DNA of 64,000 bases, taken from assembly GCA_949316235.1 (NCBI GenBank), contig OX438741.1, forward strand, positions 17,609,124 to 17,673,123, read 5' to 3'. Below, in pieces: positions 13,601 to 24,000 of the stretch. The notes under the pieces are model-generated. The model did no database searches. It was not told where the DNA came from and worked only from the letters and a program-made list of their open reading frames with translations. Position numbers and translations under genes: made by a program. This stretch comes from Oegoconia quadripuncta (Eukaryota; Arthropoda; Insecta; Lepidoptera; Autostichidae). The stretch's first letter is position 1. Each line of letters starts with the position of its first letter.

Positions 13601-15280
13601 TGTTCCTATAACAGTGATGTTTTGTTAATGTATTGTTCTGTATTTTAAGTGTCGCTCTTTGTCTGCAATAAAAAACTTTCAATTGGTTTTTCCCTCCGAG
13701 GGTTTGCTGGAAGAAATCTCTTACAGAGATAAGCTCGCCTTTTGTGTATTGTAATTTCTGTCCTATGTTTATATACTTATATGCAATAGTGTTAAAATAA
13801 ATAAATGACGTCTCGTCATGTCGGGTAATTTTTTCTATGACACTTGTAATTCGAAATACTTCTTGTCTACACCCTTAGCAGGACTACTAGACAAAATTAG
13901 ACAAAATTTTCTCTATTTCTGACAATTCTCCCCGTAATCAAAGCACCCGAGGAAGATTTTAAGTTTTCGAAAAGTTTTATTATTATATATTATATCTTTA
14001 TTGTTCACCAAAATGTGCATTCAACTTACATACCAATACAAAGTAAATAAATATCAATTGTATTTAGAAGTTTTAGCAACATTTTAAATACAGGTAAGAT
14101 CGTGGTAGACTGATATCTGAACTAGGATAAATCCTGTGTCTCAAGTTATCAGTCCTCCGCCCCTAATTTAATTGCCATGTTTATCGACTTATTTGATGGG
14201 GCATACTAGCTAGCCCTGCTGGTGTGGTTGGGATGAAGCGCTAACCGCAGTTTATATCGCAGGTGCCCGTGGCCTCTATCCAGGCGGAGGGCGGCGCGGC
14301 CTTCAACCGCGTGTCGTGGACCCCGGCCGGCACACACGTCACGGCGGGCGACGACGCGGGGCAGATATGGGTCTACGAGCTCGCCGAGGTGAACATATAC
14401 CATCATACAATCCCCATTTTTTACTCGACCGAAAAATTTGCCCTTTCCTTAAGTTTCCCGTATGTCGTTACTTCCTAGAATTCGTTCCTTATTAGCGACA
14501 CACAGTATGTTTATTTTTAAACGACTTCAAAAAAGGAGGAGGTTCTGTATTCGGGGCGTATTTTTTTTTTTTTTCAAACGACCTGTTTGGTGTAGTGGTT
14601 AGCAACCCTGACCATTATACCAAAAGGTTGCGGGTTCGAATCCCGCTAGGGGCATATGTTTGTGTGATGAATACGGACATTTGTACCCGAGTTATGGATG
14701 TTTTCATTTATAATAAGTATTTATTTACAAAAAAAAATGTATTTATGTAGTATATCAACCATCTGGTATCGACAACATAAGCCTCTAGTTGCATACTGTG
14801 GAACTAAATGGCGCTGTGTGTATGTCTCAGAATATTTTTTTTTTGTTTTTTTTTTTTATTACCATATTGGGCACCTTTACCCAGAGGCACATACATAGAT
14901 TTTAAGAGTCAGGGCTGCTACTGATCTGTTACATGCTTATGTATCAAAAGATACTTTTTTTATATAGATAATATCAATGTTAATTCTAATTCAGTTACCG
15001 TAGGTTAAGAAGAAACATTTAAATGTGAATTATGATAATCCAATTATATTGGAAAGTTATACGAGAAGTACACGCCTAGTAATTTTTACTACATAATAAT
15101 AAAATCTCCCTTTTCACTCAACAGCACGTGTCGCAACCGAGGCACGACGAGTGGACAAAGTTTGTGTACACTCTGCAGGAGCTTCGCAACAATCAAGCGG
15201 ACGAGGAGACGGACAGGCTCAGCCTGGCGCCCAGCGGCCCACCCTCCCTCACCAGCCTCGCCAGTAATCCGTTGCGGTAA
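1588..15280 (+). CDS. sw: Cytoplasmic dynein 1 intermediate chain (3' ten coding exons)
   Basis: This is the WD-repeat intermediate chain of the cytoplasmic dynein 1 motor. In the family it links the heavy chains, the light chains and dynactin for minus-end microtubule transport. Exons, joined by frame and GT-AG sites: 1588-1635, 5246-5419, 5908-6064, 6849-7103, 7750-7867, 8104-8335, 9223-9383, 12265-12405, 14263-14388 and 15125-15280, with TAA at 15278-15280. Phases agree at every junction, and with one base from an upstream exon they give 523 codons including the stop. Recognisable family segments include [20 protein letters not shown] (exon 2), [17 protein letters not shown] (exon 3), [18 protein letters not shown] (exon 4), [20 protein letters not shown] (exon 5) and [12 protein letters not shown] (exon 6). 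Blades ending in LWD, SWSL, LWSL, LWNL and VYEL fit a WD40 propeller. The N-terminal coiled-coil and light-chain binding exons are not visible and should lie before the window. Exon 2 is set by an acceptor at 5244-5245 and ends in a lysine/glutamate-rich run. Confidence 0.95.
3846..4110. repeat. Dispersed repeat, copy 1 (second copy at 55,757-56,050)
   Basis: From TTTTATTTTATTTTATTGAT through AATACAGAATCAACAGC and CAAAGTCATGCCAATTACAG to ATTGGTCAAATAATC, this block matches 55,757-56,050 closely. It is probably the 3' end of a non-LTR element. It is followed by a perfect palindrome at 4102-4142. Confidence 0.7.
4102..4142. repeat. Perfect 18-bp inverted repeat with 5-bp loop
   Basis: CAAATAATCGTCGTTATA (4102-4119) and its exact reverse complement (4125-4142) are separated by GAGTA. 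The related repeat at about 56,025-56,050 contains CAAATAATCGTCGTA without the second arm, so the palindrome is specific to this copy. Confidence 0.85.
4647..4882. mobile_element. 236-bp MITE inserted in an older repeat
   Basis: Ends GGGGTCTACTCTCTAACGAA and (inverted) GGGGTCAACTCTCTAACGAA extend inward as paired blocks around AGCTTCGGACGGCCG and TCCGAAG. It splits a repeat whose uninterrupted form (CATCAGGTGAGATTGTGGTC-like) is seen at 16,840-16,870 and elsewhere, leaving a short AG duplication at 4645-4646 and 4883-4884. Confidence 0.75.
6387..6685 (+). mobile_element. SINE-A (tRNA-derived), full copy in dynein intron 3
   Basis: The head CCGCCTCCGTGGCTCAATGT (box A-like) is followed by GCGGGTTCGATCCCC (box B). 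The body runs GGTTTGGTTGGTGGTAG, CTACCACCATCTTATCTAAA, GTCAGAGATAAGATAGCCAG and CACTTAACATCAGGTGTGAT, ending in an A-run. No cloverleaf 3' half follows box B, so it is not a tRNA gene. Confidence 0.85.
7409..7592 (-). mobile_element. SINE-B body, head lost, in dynein intron 4
   Basis: Reverse complement of the SINE-B body, from the GCGCCATCTAGTTCCACAGT end to the ATATGCCCCTAGCGGGATTC box B edge. A LINE-like tail ending TTTTTGACTTTGAGTC precedes it at 7,270-7,400. Confidence 0.75.
8430..8692 (+). mobile_element. SINE-B (tRNA-derived) in dynein intron 6
   Basis: The head CGACCTGTTTGGTGTGGTGG and box B GGGTTCGAATCCCGC are present. The body runs GGGGCATATGTTTG, GATGAATACGGACA, TTTCATTTATAATAAGTATT, ATATCAACCATCTAGTATCC and GGAACTAGATGGCGCTGTGT. 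No tRNA 3' half is present. LINE-tail sequence (GGAAGAGATCTCTTAAAGAG) follows at 8719-8790. Confidence 0.85.
9017..9161. mobile_element. MITE with CCGCCTAACTCAA ends in dynein intron 6
   Basis: CTACCGCCTAACTCAAAGCT and GCAATTGAGTTAGGCGGTCG pair at the ends, and GTCCGTC/GACGGAC pairs occur inside. It abuts a minus-strand SINE-B head at about 8955-9013. Confidence 0.65.
10265..10557. mobile_element. Second copy of the GGCCCGTATTAATAAA MITE, left end lost
   Basis: Shares the body and right end (...TTTATTAAATACGGGCC) with 15,827-16,136. The left terminus has been replaced by unrelated sequence containing two copies of a 14-bp palindrome. Confidence 0.7.
11735..12085 (+). mobile_element. Dispersed ~320-bp repeat, copy 1
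   Basis: GTCAGTCTCAGTCAAAACAA, GCAGAATGCTTTACAAAAGA, TTTTGGCGGCTTCTTGTGGG and TCACTCGCCGAGATCCCGCC are shared with 26,475-26,795 (+) and, inverted and truncated, 60,330-60,545. No coding capacity; class unknown. Confidence 0.65.
12470..12745 (+). mobile_element. LINE-like polyprotein C-terminal remnant in dynein intron 7
   Basis: The frame reads [20 protein letters not shown] and then [41 protein letters not shown] recall this tail from many insect retroelement reverse-transcriptase proteins. It ends in low-complexity AT DNA. The host gene intron (12406-14262) also holds a LINE 3' tail at 13,690-13,805 and otherwise nothing recognisable. Confidence 0.6.
13690..13805 (+). mobile_element. LINE 3' tail with conserved hairpin
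   Basis: GCTGGAAGAAATCTCTTACA and GAGATAAGCTCGCCTTTTGT lead to AATAAATAAATGA. The same hairpin-plus-AAG tail occurs at 8,715-8,790, 11,005-11,120 and 54,270-54,375. Confidence 0.65.
14579..14843 (+). mobile_element. SINE-B in dynein intron 9
   Basis: Near-identical head, box B and body to the copy at 8430, ending at the AT-rich tail before 14,860. Confidence 0.85.
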
Positions 15281-15790
15281 ATCCGTAACGACGTTGCGGT
15301 TAATCCGCACCAATGATGCTCTTACTACGCACATCATCTAGAGTGACTGCACTACAACTGCGGTAATCCAGCGCTACTGCCTTCGTGTACACACTGCAGA
15401 AGCTGCGCAACAATCAGACAGACGAGGAATACGAGAGGCTTTGATAAGAATTCGTTGCGGTAAATCCGCGTCAACGTATGTACGTACAATGCTGCGTAAA
15501 ACCGTACCATTGATAAGATACATACGTGACAATGTTGCGATGAATAACTTGACAATGTTGCGATAAATCCGCATCAATGTAGCGGTAAAGCAACATTGCA
15601 GTAACTACGCACATAATCTAGTGACTTCAACTGGGTTTACTTCGCGCTACTGTCTTCGTGTACACACTGCAGTAAATCTGCTATAATTAAGCGGGCAAGA
15701 AGACAGACTTCGCACAGATGTTTGCACATCAGTGACTGCATATCTACTATTATTGCGGTAACTCCAGCGGTAACCGTACTTAAAGAAAGA
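15281..15790 (+). repeat. Decayed tandem copies of the dynein intermediate chain terminal exon and 3' UTR start
   Basis: Directly after the stop, segments of the last exon recur. Copy 2 (15382-15444) still reads FVYTLQKLRNNQTDEEYERL before TGA, closely matching [20 protein letters not shown] in the true exon. Copy 3 (15655 onward) reads FVYTLQ and then stops at TAA (15673-15675), with decayed homology continuing. The motif GTTGCGGTAAATCCG, which spans the true stop, also recurs near 15291, 15452 and 15553, and an ACTACGCACATMATCTAG block occurs near 15325 and 15604. The array may lie in the 3' UTR of the gene. Confidence 0.8.
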
Positions 15791-15826
15791 TTACCGCCGG
15801 TATATGGCGCGCAAAACCGAGAGTAA

Positions 15827-16136
15827 GGCCCGTATTAATAAACCATACTCAAGATTGAGAACAGTCTTGTGACCGGTCTCAAGTAAACGTGTTGATTGAG
15901 ACCTGAAAATCACGTGCATACTCAAGCAGTACTCACTTGAGATGTGCGCGTATTAATAAACGAAAACTCAAGACTATCTTTGAGGCGAATACTTGAGAAG
16001 TGATCTCAGCTGAGTAGACCTCAAGATTGGTTTTTATAAATCAGCACGGAGCTTGAGATAGCGTCAACTGCTTAAGACGCATCTTGTTTGATACAGCCTC
16101 AAGACTTGCATTGAGATTGATTTATTAATACGGGCC
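15827..16136. mobile_element. PIF/Harbinger-like MITE with TAA target duplication
   Basis: Ends GGCCCGTATTAATAAACCAT and (inverted) GGCCCGTATTAATAAATCAA are flanked by TAA on both sides (15824-15826, 16137-16139). The internal body includes CTCAAGACT, GTGATCTCAGCTGAGTAGAC and GCGTCAACTGCTTAAGACGC. The 3-bp TWA-type duplication is typical of PIF/Harbinger derivatives. Confidence 0.8.
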
Positions 16137-16139
16137 TAA

Positions 16140-18394
16140 GTGTAACTCGACACTGCTTTCACTGGAGGTACGACACTATTGCTACCTGGATCTTACTAAA
16201 ATAGGATCTATATATCACAGAAAATGGTACTGATCTTACCTCGGCCAATGAAATGCAAAATACGTAGAACTAATACCACCTCATCAGTTTCTTACACCTG
16301 AAATAAGGTTCGTTAAGGCATTCGAAGTATTGATCCGAGTTTATAATCTATTTACTCATGAACAAGTCATATTCCATATAAGATAAGATTAGGAATGACT
16401 GATATTAGCATTATTGATACGAAAAGAGAAAAACATGTCAAATCAATGATTTAATGTTGTTGGAATACAAGGTTGAAGGTTCGGTATGAATTTAAACATT
16501 AAAAACATGGGATTTATTTTACAATTTCTAGCTATGTAACTGGCTTTATTGTGTATGACTTAGTCCTATACTAGTGATTTCTTGGTGTAATTATTGGCGG
16601 CATTCGAACAGGTACGCTTCGCGTATCCTCTGTGACGCGAAATCGTGACGCAAACTATCACCATAGAGCAAATACAGAGAGACGGCGTGAACGACTATCC
16701 GGCGATTCCAAATTAACTCGTAACGTCGTCGAAGTGAGCGTGGCTTACTTATAACTATAATTTATTTTTTGTTGCAATTCACACGACACCAATCGGTATT
16801 TTGTTTTTGTTTTTTTTTTATCATTGACTGGATTCGCATTTGACCACAATCTCACCTGATGGAAAGTGACGATGTGGTCGAAGATGAAGCACGCGATCCC
16901 AGTAAATTCATACTCTGCTCTTGACGATCCCAAGGTTTAAGTAATTAAATACGCTGAAAATATCTACCAAGTATTAGTTGAAAACTATTGGTATACTCAT
17001 ATATTATACCGTAAGGAAGAAGGTCGACGACCGATTGGTGTAGTGGATAGTGACCCTGTCAGCGAAACCAACGGTTGCGGGTTCGAATCCCGCGAGGGGT
17101 AAATGTTTGTGTGATGAATACAAACATTTATTCCCGAGTCATGGATGTTTATATAAATATTTATGTATGTTTATCCGTTATCTAGTTTCCATAGCACAAG
17201 CTTCGCTTAGTTTGGTGACTAGATGATTGGTGTAAGTGTCCGAAATATTTATTTATTTATTGGCATAGTTAGTTAGGCTTTAATTATGGCATTTGACGGT
17301 AGCGTTTGTAGCCTATTACACATAATTACACCATTAAATTAAATAAAGAACATTTGGAGAAAATATGAGTTCAAAATACATTTCGCATGATAGAAACCCT
17401 ACGAATCCCGCCAGTAGCATATAAATTTCAGGTCGGCGCGTGAGTTTTTAAAAAAAAATTAAACTACCTATGCCAATAACTTCTATTTCACTTACCTAAT
17501 ATGCCCTATTTTTTTCCTTACTAAAAAACTCACCGGTATATTGAGTTAAAAGAAGTGCTTTCTTTTGATAATTAAATGAAAATTCTTTTAACCACAAAAA
17601 TATCATAATACTGCTAATTTTATTTTAGCAGGTTAATTTGAAGAAAATATCCATAGTCTGGAATTATGCCCGGGATTTATTTTTTATCTGGCAACCGTAC
17701 TTGTAGGGGGCGCCGCGATCTTCTCACCCCGCGCGGGGGAGGCAAGTAAAATATGTTTGTCCATCTCTTTGCATTTTGCTCTGTGGTATACACGTGCCTT
17801 TTGTACAGTAACAGCTCGCGCCCCACCTCACGGAACACTCCTTGAAATCGCTAATAATATGATAGCACTCTTAAAAACAAGAAAATCATACATCAGCATC
17901 ATTATTGTTAAAATTTAGAGTTTGCTTATCAGTGGGTATAAAAAACATGAGATAGGAGAATACAATTGGCAGATGAGAAGTCTGCAATGTTGCATTGTTA
18001 TATAGTAGTATTGAAATATAATAAAATTACTGCAGCTTTGGTGGTTAATAACTTATCTATTATTATCGTTTTAGATGTAGGAAATAATTATATTTATTAA
18101 AAGACAAGAGATTATTTATAATAATGTAACATACTTAAATAAAGCTTTACTGAATAAACTGCTGCTTAAAAGATTTAGCTAAACTTTTCATTTACATCTT
18201 ATCATGTTACAAAATTGTACAAAAACAGAATTGTGTAGTAGATTTATTAATTCCATTATATTAATATGGATTTATTGATAAGCAAGCAGCATGATCCAAC
18301 TCCTATCCAACCACCGAAGTAGACAAGCATCTGGTAGGATTCATAAAATTGACCTAGTGCCCAGAGACAACAATTTACTCTAAATGTCCTAGAA
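16140..18394. other. Intergenic region between dynein intermediate chain and peptide deformylase
   Basis: Contains a CACAATCTCACCTGATGGAA repeat fragment (16,840-16,930) and a SINE-B variant (17,029-17,253). The remaining sequence is AT-rich with nothing recognisable, apart from a small GC-rich patch (GGGGGCGCCGCG...CGCGCGGGGG) at about 17,706-17,741. Confidence 0.5.
17029..17253 (+). mobile_element. SINE-B, variant subfamily
   Basis: The head is CGATTGGTGTAGTGGATAGT with box B GGGTTCGAATCCCGC. The body is shorter and ends GGTGACTAGATGATTGGTGT. A minus-strand member of this subfamily is at 56,796-57,012. Confidence 0.75.
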
Positions 18395-19909
18395 TTACTC
18401 TGGTGTGAACGGAATAACGACTTTGCCTTGAGAGAAATTGACTTCTTCCCAGCAGGTACAGAACAATGTCTTCCTGTCCATGACATCCGTGTAGAGTTTC
18501 CCGTTTAAATGGTCAAGTTCATGCTGTACTATCCTTGCTGCCCAGTTTTTGAATGTTTTACTTATTGCTTCTCCATCTATATTATACCCTAAAATATAAA
18601 AGAATAAATAAAAAAGAAAAATATATGAGGGCTGCGGGAAGTCACTGGATGCAGGCCACTTCCAAATGGTCACTCTGCACTATATGGGGTGGGGGGCTAT
18701 GTTCAGCAGTGAAAGTTCTGTGGCCAATATGATGACCACAATGCCAATGATCACTGAAAATAAAATACTCTTTATTGTACTACATGATGAAAACAGGACA
18801 CCATCTACCATTTAAAGAGGGAAAGTCACAGCTCTACAGAACTAGAGAAGCCATCCAAATGATTTTGCCTCTCATTGGCCCACTGGAAGACCTGCGTTTA
18901 ATAACTTTGTAGAACTTAGAGTCAGTCGAATATTGGCCCTCTATAGCAGAATTATTGGTTACTGATAATCACTGGATGTGGCCTCATCCATACAACCTAC
19001 TGCTGTAGAAAATTTTAGATCAAATATGAATTTACCTGCATTCTTTGTAATGAATCCTAAAAATAATTATAATATGTGAAGGCTAGTTAGGCAACTTTCA
19101 AACCAGTGTTCCATTCATAAAATGATCATGAGCTCATATAAAAGTAGTGAATTTGTCCATAACAAGTTAAACATAAATCGGATGAACATTCAGCCATACT
19201 TATTATGAGGTAAAGATCATAGTTACTCAAAATCTTTAAGAGACTTACATTCTTTTTAAATTGAGAAAGTCAGGGAAAATGCAGCATTGGCATTTTTACT
19301 CTTTTTTTCCCCAGTTTGACATGGATGTAAGTCATAAAAATTTTGATGAAATTTCAGTTATACAAGGTGCTTACCAGTAATTTCGACTTCTCTATATCTT
19401 GCAACATCAGCAGAAAAGCCTCGTACACTCTCGCAGCCTTCTGCATGGATTACTTTCTGGAAATCCACAACTTTCAACTCTGGATTAATGAACACCTGAA
19501 AATGTATGATTTCACCATTAATGGCATGAATATCCAGTTTAAACAGATGTAAAAAGGAGCCATACTCACTCACAGTATACGGAACTTCAGTAATACCCCG
19601 TACTGCCACAGTTTCTTTTGGCACCAGCCCGATTTGCTTCGCGGTATACTGAATTGTGAATATCCGTAAGTTAACCCCAATTTGTGGAGCAGATATCCCA
19701 ACGCTGCCATACTTATCGAGAACATAGTGTAGTTTTTGTATAACGTCCTGGATTTCTTTTGTTTTCATTTTGTCGAGTGGCACTGGCTCAGAAACTTTAC
19801 GTAACATCGGGTCGCCTATTTGAATTACGTGCTTGTAAGGAGGAGCCACATGGCCCCAACCCGGCGCTAACTTAGCATACCAGTTGAAAACTTTTCTTGT
19901 TACACCCAT
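18395..19909 (-). CDS. PDF: Peptide deformylase, mitochondrial
   Basis: This metalloenzyme removes the formyl group from the initiator methionine of mitochondrially made proteins. Exons on the minus strand are 19909-19574, 19495-19375 and 18588-18395, totalling 651 bp and 216 residues, a normal length for an animal PDF with a short leader. All three motifs are present: GISAPQIG (motif 1), EGCESVRG (motif 2, with the metal-ligand Cys and the ESV variant usual in eukaryotes) and HELDH in exon 3 (motif 3). The start MGVTRKVFNWYAKLAPGWGH is the first Met of the open frame and is preceded by stops. Intron 1 (19496-19573) is only 78 bp, phase 0 and free of stops, so its retention would add 26 residues. 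Candidate poly(A) signals (AATAAA on the minus strand) lie near 18270-18275 and 18243-18248. The gene is head to head with HIBCH. Confidence 0.93.
18589..19374 (-). other. Peptide deformylase intron 2
   Basis: The donor GTAAGC lies at 19374 and the acceptor TTTTAG ends at 18589 on the minus strand. The intron holds fragments of dispersed lepidopteran repeats, for example a block at 18630-18730 and a LINE-tail-like stretch near 18760-18890 that starts with an AT-rich 'actctttattgtac' motif. No coding sequence is evident. Confidence 0.5.
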
Positions 19910-20767
19910 TTTAAATTTATTACTCTATCAAGATTTACATACAGATAATCCGGCTTTGAGGCTCGGCTATCCATGCATGCTTTGTTGGTAACTTTCAGCA
20001 CAGTCTATTTTAGATTACAGACAGTTGCAATTTGCAAGGCAAAAATTTTTTTAAGACGTTTTCTTCCAATTCAAAGACCTAATTCCTATTAATTATAAAC
20101 TTCAACTTTTTATTTATGATACTCTTTCATGACAGCCAGCACTAAATTAACTATTGACAGTTTAGTCAGTCCATACTTAGTCAGTCAGAAAGAGCCCGTA
20201 GACTGCCGTAGACCCATGCCGTAGACAGAGAAAGACAGTCAGATGACAGGCACGGGTGCGTTCTTGCGCACCACGAAAATTACACTCTCCAAATCTCAAA
20301 CCTAAAAATAAATAACTTGGGTAGGTACTACCGCTTAGGGAGCCCCGGAAGTATTTTCAATAATCAGTATAAAAATTGCTAAACCAGACATAACTTCGGC
20401 CTTGATTGATTTTAAAAATATATGACAGAAAAAAAAAAATCTTGTGCGAAGAGAAGAGTACCTATACAAAACCTACGGAGGTGTCGTTCTATACTGTGGC
20501 GTTGCGTTTGGCAGTTGGGTATGGCCACAGACTGCCACAGACTACTAAGAGTCCTTACGGATGGCATGCCGGCAAAAAATATTGTTGAATTAATTCGTCT
20601 CATTTCTTGTTCACCGACTTCTTAACTGACCAGTTTGTAAATCGGGAGAGAATAATAAAAAGTTGTATGAAACTTTTCAGAACTTGTGAAAGTGAATAAT
20701 TTTTAACCATACGTCGTAATCGTGTTCGCACAATACGGTGTACCATTTACGAGTTCAAGAGTTCAAA
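19910..20767. promoter_or_regulatory. Shared intergenic region and 5' UTR exon between peptide deformylase and HIBCH
   Basis: The two genes diverge from this stretch. On the plus side a GTGAGT donor at 20768 follows a plausible non-coding exon ending ...TTCAAGAGTTCAAA. It pairs with the TTTTACAG acceptor placed directly before the HIBCH ATG at 21097, so HIBCH probably has a 5' UTR exon ending at 20767. The exact start sites and any TATA-like elements cannot be fixed by eye. A cluster of short GTAGAC/GTCAGT repeats lies at about 20160-20240. Confidence 0.5.
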
Positions 20768-21096
20768 GTGAGTACTTTACTTACTTACCTATTATATAAT
20801 TGTTAGTCTACAACATTTTTATTATAAAATAAAACGAAAAACGAGAAGTGCATGTTTGTCCTTGATTTTTTTGCTGTTTACTTTTCCAATTAGCAAACGT
20901 GTAAGTATAACTCTCTGTTAAAGTACCTACCTGGGTATTTTGTCAGTGTCGCTAAGAGGCCTAAGCCTAAAGAAGGTCCTAATTTTCTATTTGTTTTTTG
21001 CCTCATTGTCCACATTTTCTTATTTACTTATATTCAAAAAAATTGTTCTATATATCTACTTTATTAATATAATAGCCCTCTGAAAATCTTTTACAG

Positions 21097-24000
21097 ATGT
21101 TCAAGCTAGGTGTAACCGTTTCGAGAAACTCATCAACTTCTCTAAGACGCATGATGTGTAGCCAAGAGTCTGATGTCTTATTCGAAACACTGAACAATGC
21201 TGGTATCATCACTTTAAACCGCCCTAAAGCTCTAAACTCTCTCAACACATCTATGGTAACCAAAATTCTACCAAAACTACAAGAGTATGAGAAGAGTAAG
21301 GCTCTTGTAATTATCAAGGGTGCTGGAGAAAAAGCTTTTTGTGCTGGTGGAGATGTTAAGGCAGCTATAGACAGAGTGGAAGGACCACGTTTCTTCTTTA
21401 CTGAGTACAATGTAAACTACTTCATTGGCAAATATAAAATCCCGTATATAGCATTGATAAATGGTATTACAATGGGTGGAGGTATTGGTTTGTCAGTTCA
21501 TGGAAGATACAGAGTTGCTACTGAGACAACGACAATTGCCATGCCTGAGACGAAAATAGGCCTGTTTCCCGATGTTGGTGGTTCTTATTTCCTGCCAAGA
21601 TTACAAGTTAATTTAGGATTATATTTGGGCTTGACTGGTGAGTTATTTTTATATTTATGTGTTTACCACATGTTGCACTGCAGGATGGATAGATGGAGTA
21701 AACAGGTGACACTGTATGTAACAGATGGCTGATGAAGCATAGGCTATTTCAATAAACAGAGGCAGATGAAATCTGGATTACCCTGGGACCATATTGGAAA
21801 AGGGGCAGCAGGTCGAACCCAATGCAGAGAGTTTGTTGCGTGCGATCACTGCACTGTGCAGTTTGCTCTCAATTTGTGGACATATCTTGCAATTGATTGC
21901 TGGTTTAAATGTGGTCTAAAAGATTTTATTAGTATGCAAGATTATCATAACTAGGAATTAAAGGCTATTTTATTTTTATCCCGGTGGTTGTCTATCATTT
22001 ACTAATTTTCCTCACAATGGTGTCGATTCGGATGTACGCCAACTAACCTAAACGTAACTAAAACCAGTTTTAAAGTAGTACTGTCTCTTTCTCCCTGCAA
22101 CAGTATGAAGCGACGGCAACACTCCAAAACTGGTTTTAGTTTAGTTTAGTTGGTGTATATCCGAATCGACACCATTGTCCTCCTCCAAATCTAAGTTATT
22201 TTGTCATACACCTACCATGTCTGCATCATTCCAGACTGCCATATAAATTTGACAACTCTCGATTTTGGTCCGTTTTTGAAATAAATAATTTTCATTTAAC
22301 TTTTCTCCATTTTTCTTGATATTACAATAATGATTTATGCTGTTTTATATAAACAGTAGTTATTCTTTATGCATTACACATATCATTCATCACTCAAGAA
22401 GCGACAATCTCCATAAAACAACAGGTTTCTATCTCATAAAATGAATGACGTGAACCCAGCGTTAAATGTATCTTCTTATACTTTACTCTTCATCAACAGC
22501 CTTACATGTCCCAACTGTTGGGGCACAGCCTCTTCTCACAAGGAGAGGTTATGGGCCATGATCCACCATGTGAGCTTGGTGGATTTGTGTCTAACAACCG
22601 GGACCGATTTTTTAAATGTGCACTCCGAAGCACAGTAAAACTCGTATTAAAATGTCACTATTGGTCACCCATCCAAGGACTGACCGCGCCAGACATTGCT
22701 TAACTTCGCTAATCGAAAACGAATAGCGAATGCGACTGCGCTACGAGTGATTCTTTACTACTGTCATCATATTTGTTATGCAGGTGACAGACTAAAAGGC
22801 AAGGATGTGGTAAAAGCGGGTATAGCAACACATTTCGTGCCAAGTAAACGTCTTGGTGAACTCGAGAAGCTCCTATCCCGTTGCCAGAACGACTCTGAAC
22901 TCAGGTCTTTACTCGGAAAATTCAATGAGGCACCAGAAGAGTTCTCCTTAGCATCCAATATTAAGCACATCAATTACTGCTTTGCGGCTTCAACTATTGA
23001 GGAGATTATTGAAAGGCTGGAGAAGGTCAATAATGATTGGTCTATCAAGACTCTTCAGGTATGAAATTCTTTATTTATTTATTATTGTTATTTCTCAATT
23101 GTTTGTATAAATACAAATATATATTTTATTGCATGACAGAAAGAATATTGTGCGCTATAGCATATTTTAAGATTATATTGCCACTCCATAAGTTAACAAA
23201 AAAAAAATGTTGATGTTTTTGCCATCGACTCGCTAAGAAGAACCAAAAAAAAAGGAAAAGAAAAGGCCTGAAAATAAAGAATGATTTTTATTCACATGCA
23301 CAATTTCTTTGATAAATTGGTGGATCATGCATGTGTCTAAAGAAATATCCTGTGTATTTTTCAACAAAAGTTCACCAAAATGATAGCGAATCCAAATCCC
23401 AAACACTACCTTATACTTACCATATTTTTCTCATAATTATCTGTCGTATAGCAATGCTTGAAATTTACGGGACCATCTGTTTCAGTGCCAAGTTCTTCAT
23501 GAAAATATCTTAGAATGACTACATATACATGCATGTACTCAAGTCTGTTTCTATTTCATATGTCAGTTTCTGTTCCTATAGGAAGAGACTATTGATTTCC
23601 TTTGCAACAATTCTGACATAGTACTATTGCTTGTTGTACCATCGAGATACTATCGATGTCTTCCACTATCTTCAAACGCTTCATACATACTTGTCACTTG
23701 GTGGTTAGTTCAGAATCAGAATCAATTTATTGTAGAACTGTGGTACATGGGTCATATTAAAATATTGTTGCATTGGTTCGACAGTCCTCTAACAGGCGTA
23801 CAATATTAATTTTCATGCATATAATATAATTTAAATTAAGAACTAAAATTAATTATAATATAATAAAATCTAACACTTGCATTGCTATAAAAATGTCAAA
23901 GTATTAATAATAATTATGTCAATGGTGCTCTTTTAGAATAAAATTCCTTAGTTAGTGGAACCTATTATAAAAGCGTATACATTGGTGTCGATTCGGATGT

